From Willaertia magna (lineage: Eukaryota; Heterolobosea; Eutetramitea; Acrasida; Naegleriidae), in NCBI GenBank assembly GCA_902984215.1, contig CADWAF010000097.1, positions 1 to 18,747 on the forward strand: a stretch of 18,747 nt of DNA, written 5' to 3'. The notes below the pieces were generated by a model. It saw nothing but the letters and a program-made list of their open reading frames with translations, was not told the origin of the DNA and ran no database searches. Numbering within the stretch: position 1 is the first letter of the stretch; each line of letters opens with the position of its first letter. A program made the translations under genes and the position numbers. Positions 1 through 8,548 of this stretch are shown piece after piece.

Positions 1-596
1 TCAATAGAATATTTTGGCCATAATTTATTAAATAATTTAATAATTTCCATATCTTTTAAATTCCAACTATTTTCCTTCACATTTAACCATTCCAATTCTT
101 TTTTCATTAAAGATTTAACGAAACCTTGATTTGGATAAATTTCTGATCTACTTTTAGCAACTTTTAAAACACTGTCACGTAAAGATAATTTCTCAAATTT
201 CATTAAATAAAACAAAACGATTGAGGCACTTCTAGAAGATCCTTGTACGCAATGTATAAAACATTTTCCCTTAACTTTCTTTTCTGAACTACAACTGTCT
301 TGGATTTGTTCGTGGATAAATTCTAAAGCTTCATCTAAATGGTTTTCAATTTTTGTTGAAAATGGATTATCTAAGATAAATATATTTTTATAGATAAATT
401 CATTTGGGAAATAATTTTCAATATCTTTTGTAATGTTTAAAATACTGGTGATTCCAATTTTTTTTAGTTCTTGTAAATTATTTGCTCCAAAAGCGCTGCC
501 TAAATATAATTTATTTGGAATTATTTCACAAATTGATTTCTTTTCGGAAATGTATTTTAATGAAATTTCTTTAAATGTTGTTGATTGTTGTGACAT
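1..596 (-). CDS. Dual-specificity protein phosphatase, partial (C-terminus beyond left edge)
   Basis: Reading leftwards from an ATG at 596-594, the frame stays open for 198 codons to the window edge, so the 3' end is missing. The protein has a DUSP/cysteine-phosphatase fold signature: an N-terminal segment IIPNKLYLGS (about 25-34), then a candidate general-acid Asp76 in ILDNPFS, then the P-loop HCVQGSSRSAS (115-125) with nucleophile Cys116 and phosphate-binding Arg122. These match the HCxxGxxRS consensus for dephosphorylation of phospho-Tyr and phospho-Ser/Thr. After the P-loop come the usual helices (MKFEKLSLRDSVLKVAKSR) and a Asn-Gln-Gly-Phe motif (156-159) resembling the conserved NxGF of DUSPs. 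No signal peptide or membrane segment is seen. The catalytic domain is complete; what lies C-terminal to residue 198 is unknown. It is transcribed divergently from the membrane-protein gene at 978. The substrate cannot be told from sequence. Confidence 0.88.
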   Translation of the reverse strand, partial: MSQQSTTFKEISLKYISEKKSICEIIPNKLYLGSAFGANNLQELKKIGITSILNITKDIENYFPNEFIYKNIFILDNPFSTKIENHLDEALEFIHEQIQDSCSSEKKVKGKCFIHCVQGSSRSASIVLFYLMKFEKLSLRDSVLKVAKSRSEIYPNQGFVKSLMKKELEWLNVKENSWNLKDMEIIKLFNKLWPKYSI

Positions 597-977
597 TTTT
601 TTTATTAATTTTCAAAGTTTGTTTTGTCAATTTTTTGTAAAGTTGGTGTTGACTTGATTTTTGACTTCAACTGGATTTTCAAGTTCTCATTTCTTTGTAA
701 AACGATTAACAATAAAAAAATTAAAGATAATATCTTAGCAAAGATGAAAATTAATAAAGGAAATTAAATAAAATAACAAGTTAGTCTTGTAAAGAATTTT
801 AGTAACAAATTTTAATAATACCATGATTTTTAAAATGTCACTTTTATCTTTTTTCAAATCCAGATTTTTACTAAATTTATAAATAAACCATAAACATCTC
901 TTATCCTTCTTTCCACTATAAACAAACAATTTTCATATTGTTATCAAAAGGAAGACAATTTATTACAACGGAAAAAA
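597..977. promoter_or_regulatory. Divergent intergenic region
   Basis: This 381-bp AT-rich gap lies between two divergent start codons and must hold both promoters. Two TGACTT hexamers sit close together around 650-670. I see no convincing TATA box, RNA gene or repeat. An open frame on the minus strand here has no recognisable protein character. Confidence 0.4.
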
Positions 978-1739
978 ATGTTCAAGACATTATTTGTGGT
1001 CAACTTGTTTTTGTTATTTATTTATCTTCTTAATGTTAATGCCAATGAATTAAATGAATTAGATAACAAAACATCTAAACCACTTAATTCTTTACAATTA
1101 AAAGTTCCCGTAAATGTAACGTTATCTGCAGGTGAATCGTCTAATTTCTTAATTGTTTTAAAACCAAAACAACAAGTCAATTTGTATTATATGCAATATT
1201 CTAAAAGTATTTTACAATTTATTTATGTAAATAATGTAAATCCAACCAATGATAATTCTAATTCTTTTATTCTTTATCCAAAACAACAAGTTGTTGACGA
1301 ACGTCAAATTTATTGTTCTTCTACTTTTATTCATCCACATTACAATGCTTGCTACTTTAATGTGAAAGTTACGAATGGTGAGGCAATTGGTGAGAATTCA
1401 GTGTTGTTACAATTGATTGAGAATAAAGAGTGTCCATCGTGCCCAACTTGTAACAAAAATGGTGGCCATGGTCATCGTCCTGATGGCTATCATAGAAATA
1501 GATATAAAGATTCAGGTTGTCCAGATACTCTAATTTGGTTTGTAGTTGGTGTAGGTGTAATGCTTATAATTGCTTGTATTGTTGTAATGTATTGGCTTAT
1601 TAAATATAGAAAAGTCTTAAAGGAATTAAATTGGTACAGACGTAACGTTGTTTACGCAACAATTGTCCCTCCACCTGTTGCCTCATTTAACAATTCTGTT
1701 GTTGGCGAAGGCACAAATAACAATACTACTAATAATTAA
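978..1739 (+). CDS. Type I single-pass membrane protein, unknown function
   Basis: A 253-residue protein of no family I recognise. Residues 1-22 form a clear signal peptide (MFKTLF then a hydrophobic core FVVNLFLLFIYLL), followed by an ectodomain of about 160 residues. The ectodomain has two N-glycosylation sequons (NKT 30-32, NVT 46-48) and cysteines at 113, 125, 152, 155, 158 and 181, the middle group as CPSCPTC, which suggests disulfides. A His/Gly-rich stretch (about 161-172) precedes a strong membrane span (about 185-208, IWFVVGVGVMLIIACIVVMYW). The span is followed by Lys/Arg-rich residues and a tail of about 45 residues ending in poly-Asn/Thr. Topology is therefore ectodomain outside the cell or in a vesicle lumen and a short cytosolic tail, as in a surface receptor or adhesion protein. 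The ATG is preceded by an A-rich leader typical of the window. Role is unknown. Confidence 0.8.
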   Translation: MFKTLFVVNLFLLFIYLLNVNANELNELDNKTSKPLNSLQLKVPVNVTLSAGESSNFLIVLKPKQQVNLYYMQYSKSILQFIYVNNVNPTNDNSNSFILYPKQQVVDERQIYCSSTFIHPHYNACYFNVKVTNGEAIGENSVLLQLIENKECPSCPTCNKNGGHGHRPDGYHRNRYKDSGCPDTLIWFVVGVGVMLIIACIVVMYWLIKYRKVLKELNWYRRNVVYATIVPPPVASFNNSVVGEGTNNNTTNN

Positions 1740-2508
1740 ATAAATTATAATAAGAGAGAGTAAAACAATAACGCTATTAATAATAAAATTGTCTGTAAAA
1801 CATTAGAATGATTAGTTTGTTGTTGTTTAAAAGTAATCTTAAAGTATTAAAAAACCAATAGATAGCGCTATTCACCCTTAAAAACAAAAAAATATCTTTA
1901 AGGTTCGTCGAAATCTCGTTTCTATTATTAATTTAAAAAAATAAATTTTACTTTTGTTGTTAACAAAGCTTTTTTCAAGTGTCTTTCTTTCTTTGAATCC
2001 CCTTGCTGCTTCAATACTAACTTCTTTCCGTAGTTGAGTCAAGCGAGGGATTATTTTGTAACTTTTTAAAAATTTTGGCCTCCAATCAACGTCAGCGAAA
2101 AACATTTCAAAAAAAAATTAATCTATTTATTTTTTAAAAATTCAGTTTAACGTCATTAATAATAGAATTTAAAACACAAGAGAAAACTTTTCTGTTGTCA
2201 TCATCAATTCTTTATTCCTCCTCATCTTTCATCTATCATCAATCATTATCTTTATCGCATAAGTACAGACAATTGATTGTATTATATTATTATATTACTA
2301 TAAGACACAATACTCCACAACAAGATATTCTAGAAACTTAACTAAAAATCCTAGATAAACGTTTCATCACTTTGTTTTAATCCATAAAACAATAAGCATT
2401 ATTGAATTCAAATTCATCATCCCGACGACAGTTAAATTAACTTTGTCAGCAAAACAAGCCTACAGCTAGCCTATCATATAAACAAATCCTAACTAACTCC
2501 ATCATATC
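1740..2508. promoter_or_regulatory. Intergenic region upstream of the homeobox gene
   Basis: A 769-bp gap. The right half (about 2200-2508) is a pyrimidine/CA-rich non-coding leader with short ATT repeats near 2280-2300, likely promoter and 5' UTR of the downstream gene. The left half (about 1980-2105) is richer in GC and contains a small minus-strand open frame described separately. No RNA gene is visible. Confidence 0.4.
1878..2105 (-). CDS. Doubtful small protein, about 58-75 residues
   Basis: An ATG at 2105-2103 opens a 75-codon frame. The first 50 residues (starting MFFADVDWRPKFLKSYK and continuing through LTQLRKEVSIEAARGF) look like real protein: mixed charge, an amphipathic helix and codons less AT-biased than neighbouring spacer. 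The last 25 residues are AT-rich and look non-coding. A GTAAAA...ATAG segment in this tail would be a 30-nt intron; removing it would end the protein as NNKKRDFDEP. That intron is shorter than the three convincing ones in this window, so this is speculative. I do not recognise a family. It would be transcribed divergently from the homeobox gene. Confidence is low. Confidence 0.3.
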   Translation of the reverse strand: MFFADVDWRPKFLKSYKIIPRLTQLRKEVSIEAARGFKERKTLEKSFVNNKSKIYFFKLIIETRFRRTLKIFFCF

Positions 2509-4992
2509 ATGACTATCCCTAATAAGATTGGATATGATCCTAAACAAATTGCATATGAACGTAGAATTGCAATGTATATGAATGCTGGAGGAACTTATGT
2601 TCCATATCCCGCAACACATATGGGTCATCCTAATGCAAACCCAATGGATCCAAATAATACTACAAATAATAATAATGGCGCCACTCCAACGCACCATGGT
2701 CATCAGTTAACAACATCACCTTATGGGAGTGTAGTTGGTACTCCAACTTTTTCTTCTCCAACTTCTGGGAATATTAATCCTTATGCTACAATGTATGGAA
2801 CTAATCCTACAATGCAAACACCTACTTCAGTACAAGTATCTAGTTCTAATAATTATAATGTAGCCCCAACACCTAATAATACTCCAAATGTTACTCCTTC
2901 AGCATCTACAACTAATACTCCTAATTCAGGTAAGAAGAAACGTAAGACTGAAGGTACATCTAAAAAGAGTACTGGGGGAGGTAAAAAGAAGAATTCTAAA
3001 ACACCTAAGGCATCTACAAGTAGTACTACCAATGCAAATAATAATAATGATAATCAAGCCTTACCTTTAGCATCTTCCCCAACTACAACTGATATGTTCT
3101 CAACAAACAATACAACAGTTAATGGAGCAACTAACAACCCTTCTCCAATAGCAACTACCATTATGAAATCCTCAAAAGTGGTTAAAGAAGAGATAACCCA
3201 AATAAATGAAATCTTTGATAAAGCCTTCCAAAACTTAACTCAAAGATTCCAAAATATAAGCCTTGTAGATAAGAACCATATAGAAACCAATATTATTCAA
3301 AAGAATGTACCTCAACCAGATAGTTTAACATTACGTGAAGAATGGAAGAATGTTTTACAAGAAGGATCTTCTTCTATATTACCACCTCCAGCTGATATAC
3401 ATTTAGTTAACTCTTTACAGTCTGGTAACAATGGAACAAGCACTGGTGTAGATAATGAGAATAGTGTTGAACAAACAACTCCACCAATGATGAAGCCATT
3501 ATTTAATATTTCACATATTATGAAGTTATTGTTTAATTATCCAATTATGGAAAAACAAGAGAAAAGTTTAATTTATAAAGAAAATTATTTAGATATTTCA
3601 AATAATGAAAATGTAAATGAAATATCTAACTTTGTAACAATAGATTGTATTTCGGTAGAGAATATTATTGAAAATATTGTAAATGATTGTGAACAATATT
3701 TTAACAAACAATCATTACAAGATAAAGAGTCATTATCAAATTTAGAGATGATTGCTTTATTAAAAAAGAAATTAAATGAATATATTGAGAAAAATAGAGA
3801 AGAAATGGAAAAGAAGCTAATTCAAATGGGAAATACATTTAATTGTTATAAATATATACAACAACATAAATTATTTGAGTTATTGAAAAATCAGTTATCA
3901 AAACTGTTGGACGTTTCAAATAAACAATATGAGGAAAAGATTAGAATAGAATTTGTAGAACAACAATTAAATATGAATAATGATAATTTATCACAAAATG
4001 CAAATGATATGGATTATAATTTAATGGATACAGAAGATATAATAAATAATAATAATAGTAGTGGCGATTATTCTAAAAATATATCATTAATTGAAATGAC
4101 ACCTAAAGAGATTGTAATGGTATTCCTTGGAAAGGAAGGTATGACACAACAACAAAATCAAGAAGATGTAAATAGTTTTTTGGAAAGATTTAAAGAATTA
4201 CAAAAACAATATAAAATTGAATGTCAATACATAGATGATGGTTTAAGGAAATGGCAAGATAATTTTACACAATTATTTAATGAACAATCACAAATAAGGA
4301 TAATATCATTTGAAGAAAAACATAGATGTTTAAAATCATTAGAATATCGTTTTCAATATATTAAAAATTTATTAAAAGAAAAATATTTAACAAAAGTATT
4401 AAGTTTACAAGAAAATACTTTACAAAGATCGAAACGTAGAGGTAATTTACCTAGACATGCCACAACCATTTTGAAACAATGGTTATTCTCTCATTTCTTA
4501 CATCCTTATCCAACAGAAGAAGAAAAGAAAGAATTGTGTTTAGAAACTGGTTTAACATTAACTCAAGTTAACAATTGGTTTATTAACCAACGTGTACGTA
4601 CATGGAGACCAATGCTTGAAAGTATGATTGAATCTGAAAAGGAAAAGGGAGATGTTAATCCTGCAACAAGTGCAATGCTGTCAGCTGCTGCATCAAGCGG
4701 AGCTGGAGAAAGGGGAGGATCTGGTTCACAAAAGAAGAGAAAAAGAAAATCAACAAATCAACAACAACAAGCACCTCAACAACAAGTGATGCAACAACAA
4801 ATACCACCAAATGCATTACCTGTTAATTCACCACCAATGCAACAAAACATGTTTACAAATGAAGGGGTAGTTTATCCTCAACAACAAATGATGTGGAATA
4901 ATAATCCAAATGTAATTAATACAAGTAATCCTCAACCTTATTTTGAACAACAAAACTTATTTTTTATGGGTGGGGAATCTCCAACACAATAA
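2509..4992 (+). CDS. TALE-class homeodomain transcription factor
   Basis: An 827-residue nuclear DNA-binding protein. The homeodomain lies at about 640-702 and is of the three-amino-acid-loop-extension (TALE) class: basic start RSKRRGNLP, helix 1 with LKQWLFSHFLHPYP (the HPYP is the TALE loop), helix 2 TEEEKKELCLETGL, and recognition helix TQVNNWFINQRVRTW with invariant Trp690, Phe691 and Asn693. Residue 52 is Gln where most TALE proteins have Ala, and the VRxWRPM ending recalls plant BELL proteins. Residues 1-220 are low complexity (Asn/Thr/Pro/Ser) with lysine-rich, NLS-like clusters (about 143-166). About 330-635 is helical and possibly the partner-binding region, though I cannot assign MEINOX, PBC or BELL domains. 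The C-terminus has a second basic cluster (KKRKRK) and Gln-rich tracts. No intron is needed. The ATG is the first in frame after the pyrimidine-rich leader. Target genes are unknown. Confidence 0.92.
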   Translation: MTIPNKIGYDPKQIAYERRIAMYMNAGGTYVPYPATHMGHPNANPMDPNNTTNNNNGATPTHHGHQLTTSPYGSVVGTPTFSSPTSGNINPYATMYGTNPTMQTPTSVQVSSSNNYNVAPTPNNTPNVTPSASTTNTPNSGKKKRKTEGTSKKSTGGGKKKNSKTPKASTSSTTNANNNNDNQALPLASSPTTTDMFSTNNTTVNGATNNPSPIATTIMKSSKVVKEEITQINEIFDKAFQNLTQRFQNISLVDKNHIETNIIQKNVPQPDSLTLREEWKNVLQEGSSSILPPPADIHLVNSLQSGNNGTSTGVDNENSVEQTTPPMMKPLFNISHIMKLLFNYPIMEKQEKSLIYKENYLDISNNENVNEISNFVTIDCISVENIIENIVNDCEQYFNKQSLQDKESLSNLEMIALLKKKLNEYIEKNREEMEKKLIQMGNTFNCYKYIQQHKLFELLKNQLSKLLDVSNKQYEEKIRIEFVEQQLNMNNDNLSQNANDMDYNLMDTEDIINNNNSSGDYSKNISLIEMTPKEIVMVFLGKEGMTQQQNQEDVNSFLERFKELQKQYKIECQYIDDGLRKWQDNFTQLFNEQSQIRIISFEEKHRCLKSLEYRFQYIKNLLKEKYLTKVLSLQENTLQRSKRRGNLPRHATTILKQWLFSHFLHPYPTEEEKKELCLETGLTLTQVNNWFINQRVRTWRPMLESMIESEKEKGDVNPATSAMLSAAASSGAGERGGSGSQKKRKRKSTNQQQQAPQQQVMQQQIPPNALPVNSPPMQQNMFTNEGVVYPQQQMMWNNNPNVINTSNPQPYFEQQNLFFMGGESPTQ

Positions 4993-5173
4993 AAAACAAA
5001 ATTATGAATTTGTAAATTTATTATTGAACAACAAAATTTATTCAAACTTTTATTGTAAATTTGTTTTATATTTCAGAATTCTAAAACGCACTCGAAACGG
5101 AAGCCGCAGCATTCATTAGCCCAAAGTTTAAATTTCAGAACAAAAAAATAGACTTCTGACATAATACCTTATA

Positions 5174-7093
5174 ATGCAACAATATTTGACTGGTTTGTTT
5201 TGGCAAGAAGAACAAACAACCCCGCAAATTAATAAAGAACAAATAGAAAAACAAATTGAAGAATGGAGAAAGAAATTAGATAAATTTATTTGCCCAATCA
5301 GCCAACAAATAATGATAGATCCAGTAATTATTGAAACGGGTCAAACTTATGAAAGAAAATCAATTGAAGAATGGTTTAAATATAGAAATACATGTCCAAG
5401 TACTGGTTTACAGTTAAAATCTAAAATATTGACAAATAATTATGTTTTAAAATCTGCAACTCAAGAAAAAATTGTAAAATTTATTAAGAAAGTTATTCAT
5501 AATGTTTTTATTTGGTATAACAATGATAATTTAATTACAACTTGTCACTCCTTATTGAATGAATCATTGGATTTAATTAAAAATAATAGTGATTGTAAAG
5601 ATTTACAAAATGAATTATATAATTTAAAATTTGATTTATTTTTAAAACTATTAAAAGTTCAACAAGAAGAAGATCAAATATTAACTTTATTTTTAAAAAG
5701 TATTAAAGAATTAAATGATATAAATATACAACTTTACCAAATAAAAAAATTATAAAATAAGTTAACTAAAATAAATAATATACAAACATATTATACTGAG
5801 TATTTATATTTATTAATTAAATCATCCATTTATGACAATAATTTACTAAAAGAAGTATTTATTCAATATAATAGATTAAATTTTATTGATAATAATTTGA
5901 TTGAACAAGTTTTAACAAAAGTAAAAAATAATTGTTTAGAATATTTAACAATTTTAAATATTAATAATAATTACAATAAAAATATATTATTACAAAAATT
6001 AATGAATATTAAAATAATTGGAAATTCTAAATTAGTATTTATTCCATTTTTTAAAAATTTATTTAAAAAAATTTATTTACAAAATATTTGAATAAAGTAT
6101 TAGATTTTATTTATGAATTTTATGAATTAAATGATGAAAAATTAATTATTTATAAACAATTATATTTTAAAACAAATAATATTAAATATTTAGAACAAAT
6201 ATATAATTTAAATAAAAATGATAAACAAATTGAGAATCAATTATTAAATGAATATTTAAAATTAAATATTTTAGATAAATATTTAGATTTATATATTAAA
6301 ATAAATGAAAATAAATTAGATCATTTTAATATTATATTATTTAAATTATTATTAAATCAAAATACAGAATTAAAAAATACAATAAATACTTTACAAAACA
6401 CAATACAACAACAAAATGACAAAATTACTAATTTAGAAAAAAATAACGAAATAACTTATCATACAACATTAAATCACATTACTAATACATCAAAATTAAT
6501 TTATGACGTAAAAGAAGATATTGATATGTTTTATGATGATATTGAAGAATTACAGAAAGTGACTGGAATTTTTAATTATGACGAAGACAATAAAGACGAT
6601 AAAGAAAATAATTTAGAAACAATTAAAGATGAAAATATTAATAGTAACAAAATTGTTAATTCTTTAAAAGTTTTAAATGAATTAGACATAATTAATAAAT
6701 TTAAAATAATATATCCAGAATATTCCAATCAATTTGTAACTATTATTAAAATTATTACACCATTAAATGTTAAAAAAGGAAAGAAATTTTACTGCATTTA
6801 ATTTAAAGTGGTGTTTACAATTTTATCCAAAAGGACACAATGATTTTTCAAAAGAAGGAGAGTGTGCTATTTATTTATATTTAAATAGTAAACAAAGTAA
6901 GGCTATTAAAATTAAATATTTAATATCTAATATTAATTTGGAAGATACTTCAATTAGAGAATATGTTCAAAAATTTACAAATGTTGCCAATGGTTATGGT
7001 AATGCTGGTTTTAAACAAACAGATTACATTTCTTTTATTGAAAACGATAAACAAATATTTAATGTATTAGTTGCAATGAAAAGACAAAATTAA
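5174..7093 (+). pseudogene. U-box / helical / coiled-coil / MATH protein gene, broken
   Basis: Four open segments in the same direction make one TRAF-like architecture. The intact first segment (5174-5755, 193 aa) carries a U-box at about 36-106 (FICPISQQIMIDPV, GQTYERKSIEEWF, TCPSTGL), the RING-like fold that recruits ubiquitin-charged E2. A TAA at 5753-5755 stops it, yet the same frame continues open to 6091 as alpha-helical solenoid-like sequence. A second frame takes over between about 6067 and 6091, next to an A7 run, and carries more helices and a coiled coil (LKNTINTLQNTIQQQNDKITNLEKN). A third frame begins between about 6770 and 6800 and encodes a MATH domain (FNLKWCLQFYPKG, ECAIYLYL, final GNAGFKQTDYISFIEND) ending at 7093. 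About 640 codons in all. No simple intron explains the breaks; the 40-nt candidate 6769-6808 would delete MATH strand residues. It is either a young pseudogene or carries assembly errors; the first segment alone could still make a U-box protein. Confidence 0.75.
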
Positions 7094-7195
7094 TTGTTAA
7101 ATAAAATAATCATTTTTTTACGTTTTTTAAATAAAGTTTACAATTTTGAACACATTGAAACAGTCCCAAGAAATTCATTGTAAAAGATAAAAAAA

Positions 7196-8101
7196 ATGTC
7201 AAAACAGCGTGTTAGTTACTTTGAAGATGAGAAATTCATTCCTTTAAATAATTTATCTTTTAAAATAAAACAAATTTCTAGCTCTACAGAAAGTGTTTTA
7301 ATGTTAACAACTGATTTTCAAGTTTTTTTAAAAGGAGAAATAGGAGAATATAATTATAATGATTTTACAAAGCTACCTTTTAAGAATATTAAATATATTG
7401 CAAGCGGAGAACTATTTAATTTATTAATTGATGATTTAAATAACGTTTTTATTTGTGGAGAGTTAGAAAACACAAAATATAATTCTTTTACAAAATTTGA
7501 TAAAATTAAAGATGATATTAAATTTATTGTAAGTGGTGCAGATGTTGTAATTGTTACAAAAACAAATAAATTAATTATTTGTGGACTTTTACAACCATTT
7601 AATGGAACAGAGTTTACAAAAGTAGATGGACTTTCCATTTTAGAAAATACACCAAAAAATATTGAAATTAAAGATTTACAAATCGGATATTATCATTCAG
7701 TTTTATTAGACAATTTAGGAAATGTTTATGGAAGTGGTGAAAATAAAAATGGTCAATTAGGAAACACGGATGAGACTACTTTAAAAGAATACACAAAATT
7801 AAATATTCCATTTAAAGTAAAAAAGATTGCAACTTATACTGAAGGAACTTTACTATTAAGTTATAATAATGAACTGTATGGAAGTGGTTTAAACCACAAC
7901 CATCAATTAGGGATGATAGGAAGTTTTGATGATTTTACAAAAATTATTTTAAATGAAAATTTAATTATTAAGAAATTATATCATTCTGAACAGAATTATA
8001 ATATAATTTTAACAAATGATGGTTTTTATGGTTGTGGAAATAAAAAGTTTGGTAAAAATGCTGTTGAATTCATAAAATTAAATTACGAAAGAAAATTATA
8101 A
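7196..8101 (+). CDS. RCC1-repeat (beta-propeller) protein
   Basis: A 301-residue cytosolic or nuclear protein made almost wholly of RCC1-type blades. Blade ends are recognisable as hydrophobic-x-G motifs followed by a conserved FTKL/FTKF/YTKL step: FLKGEIGEYNYNDFTKL, FICGELENTKYNSFTKF, IICGLLQPFNGTEFTKV, VYGSGENKNGQLGN..EYTKL, LYGSGLNHNHQLG..DFTKI, and FYGCGNKKFG..EFIKL. Six are countable; the fourth and fifth keep the canonical GSGxNxxxQLG. Propellers of this family act as protein-interaction platforms, and RCC1 itself is the Ran exchange factor, but nothing here shows exchange activity. The 102-bp gap from the MATH end suggests a separate promoter. The start ATG follows an A-rich leader. 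A paralogue with the same blade style lies at 10462, and both share the IKDLQxG motif. Function is not assignable beyond the fold. Confidence 0.85.
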   Translation: MSKQRVSYFEDEKFIPLNNLSFKIKQISSSTESVLMLTTDFQVFLKGEIGEYNYNDFTKLPFKNIKYIASGELFNLLIDDLNNVFICGELENTKYNSFTKFDKIKDDIKFIVSGADVVIVTKTNKLIICGLLQPFNGTEFTKVDGLSILENTPKNIEIKDLQIGYYHSVLLDNLGNVYGSGENKNGQLGNTDETTLKEYTKLNIPFKVKKIATYTEGTLLLSYNNELYGSGLNHNHQLGMIGSFDDFTKIILNENLIIKKLYHSEQNYNIILTNDGFYGCGNKKFGKNAVEFIKLNYERKL

Positions 8102-8154
8102 AATTGCAAAATAATGTTGTTAATTTAAATTATAAGTTTGCCTTAAATAACGAG

Positions 8155-8545
8155 GGCCTCTTAGCTCAGTCGGCAGATGCGCTGTCCTAGTAAGACAGAG
8201 GTCATGGGTTCGATTACATCTATTATCTTTCCTTTTTAAATGTCACTGAGGTTATGATATAATAAATTAATAAATTTTATTACAATATTATTTTTAAAAT
8301 TTTCTTTTTTAATATAATTTCTATATTCTAAAAATAAAAGTTATGATCAATTACATTTATTAATTTTTCATCTTTCTTTCCTATTTCAGTTTCTAAATAA
8401 TGATATTACTAAATTAATAAAGATAAAGGTTATGATATTAAAATATAATAAAGATAAATTGTCAACAACTAATAAATCAAAGTGTACACTTACTTTATTA
8501 ATATAATTACTATATTCTAAAAATATTCGATTCCCATAGAGGCCT
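8155..8545 (+). tRNA. tRNA-Thr(AGU) gene interrupted in the T-loop
   Basis: Two halves of one tRNA are separated by about 310 bp. The 5' part, 8155-8215, holds acceptor strand GGCCTCT (8155-8161), A-box TAGCTCAGTCGG, anticodon arm CTGTC-CTAGTAA-GACAG (anticodon AGT, hence Thr), and the T-stem strand ATGGG (8204-8208) with T-loop TTCGATT (8209-8215). The expected T-stem partner CCCAT and acceptor partner AGAGGCC do not follow there, but are found intact at 8533-8537 and 8538-8544, right after a second TTCGATT (8526-8532). Discriminator T8545 is followed by a T6 Pol III terminator. Joining the halves restores perfect T and acceptor stems, which I judge beyond chance. As it stands the B-box is destroyed, so the locus is presumably dead unless the insert is removed from a transcript. 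The D-stem also has an extra T (AGATGC where AGAGC-type pairing is expected). Confidence 0.85.
8216..8532. mobile_element. Insertion with 7-bp target duplication inside tRNA-Thr
   Basis: The insert is 310 bp of unique AT-rich sequence (8216-8525) followed by the second copy of the T-loop heptamer TTCGATT (8526-8532). The duplicated heptamer looks like a target-site duplication. No open frame or transposase is seen, so any element is non-autonomous. Inside, two diverged direct repeats are visible: AGGTTATGATAT at 8249-8260 and 8428-8439, and AATATAATT-x-CTATATTCTAAAAAT-like sequence at about 8311-8335 and 8500-8524, spaced 179-189 bp apart, suggesting a dimeric unit. A GTTATGAT also occurs at 8340. 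I see no clear terminal inverted repeats. It could be a SINE- or MITE-like element or a filler insertion; the class is unknown. Confidence 0.55.
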
Positions 8546-8548
8546 AAA

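Noticed and set aside
433..657. Plus-strand open frame opposite the phosphatase
   Set aside because: It lies antisense to clear DUSP coding sequence and its product is hydrophobic noise.
735..929. Minus-strand 64-codon frame in the first intergenic region
   Set aside because: AT-driven Lys/Phe/Leu composition, no motif, and it lies in a divergent promoter region.
2446..2703. Minus-strand frame rich in Ile, Cys and His opposite the homeobox gene
   Set aside because: It is the complement of the Asn/Pro/His coding run and the gene's leader.
6769..6808. 40-nt GT-AG intron that would restore the MATH frame
   Set aside because: It would delete the KKGKKF/TAFNLK stretch that fits the second MATH strand; a frameshift explains the data better.
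7354..7638. Minus-strand frame opposite the RCC1 gene
   Set aside because: The plus-strand RCC1 blades explain the sequence.
8216..8525. The insert as a normal tRNA intron
   Set aside because: Eukaryotic nuclear tRNA introns sit at 37/38, not in the T-loop, and are far shorter; the flanking 7-bp duplication points to insertion.
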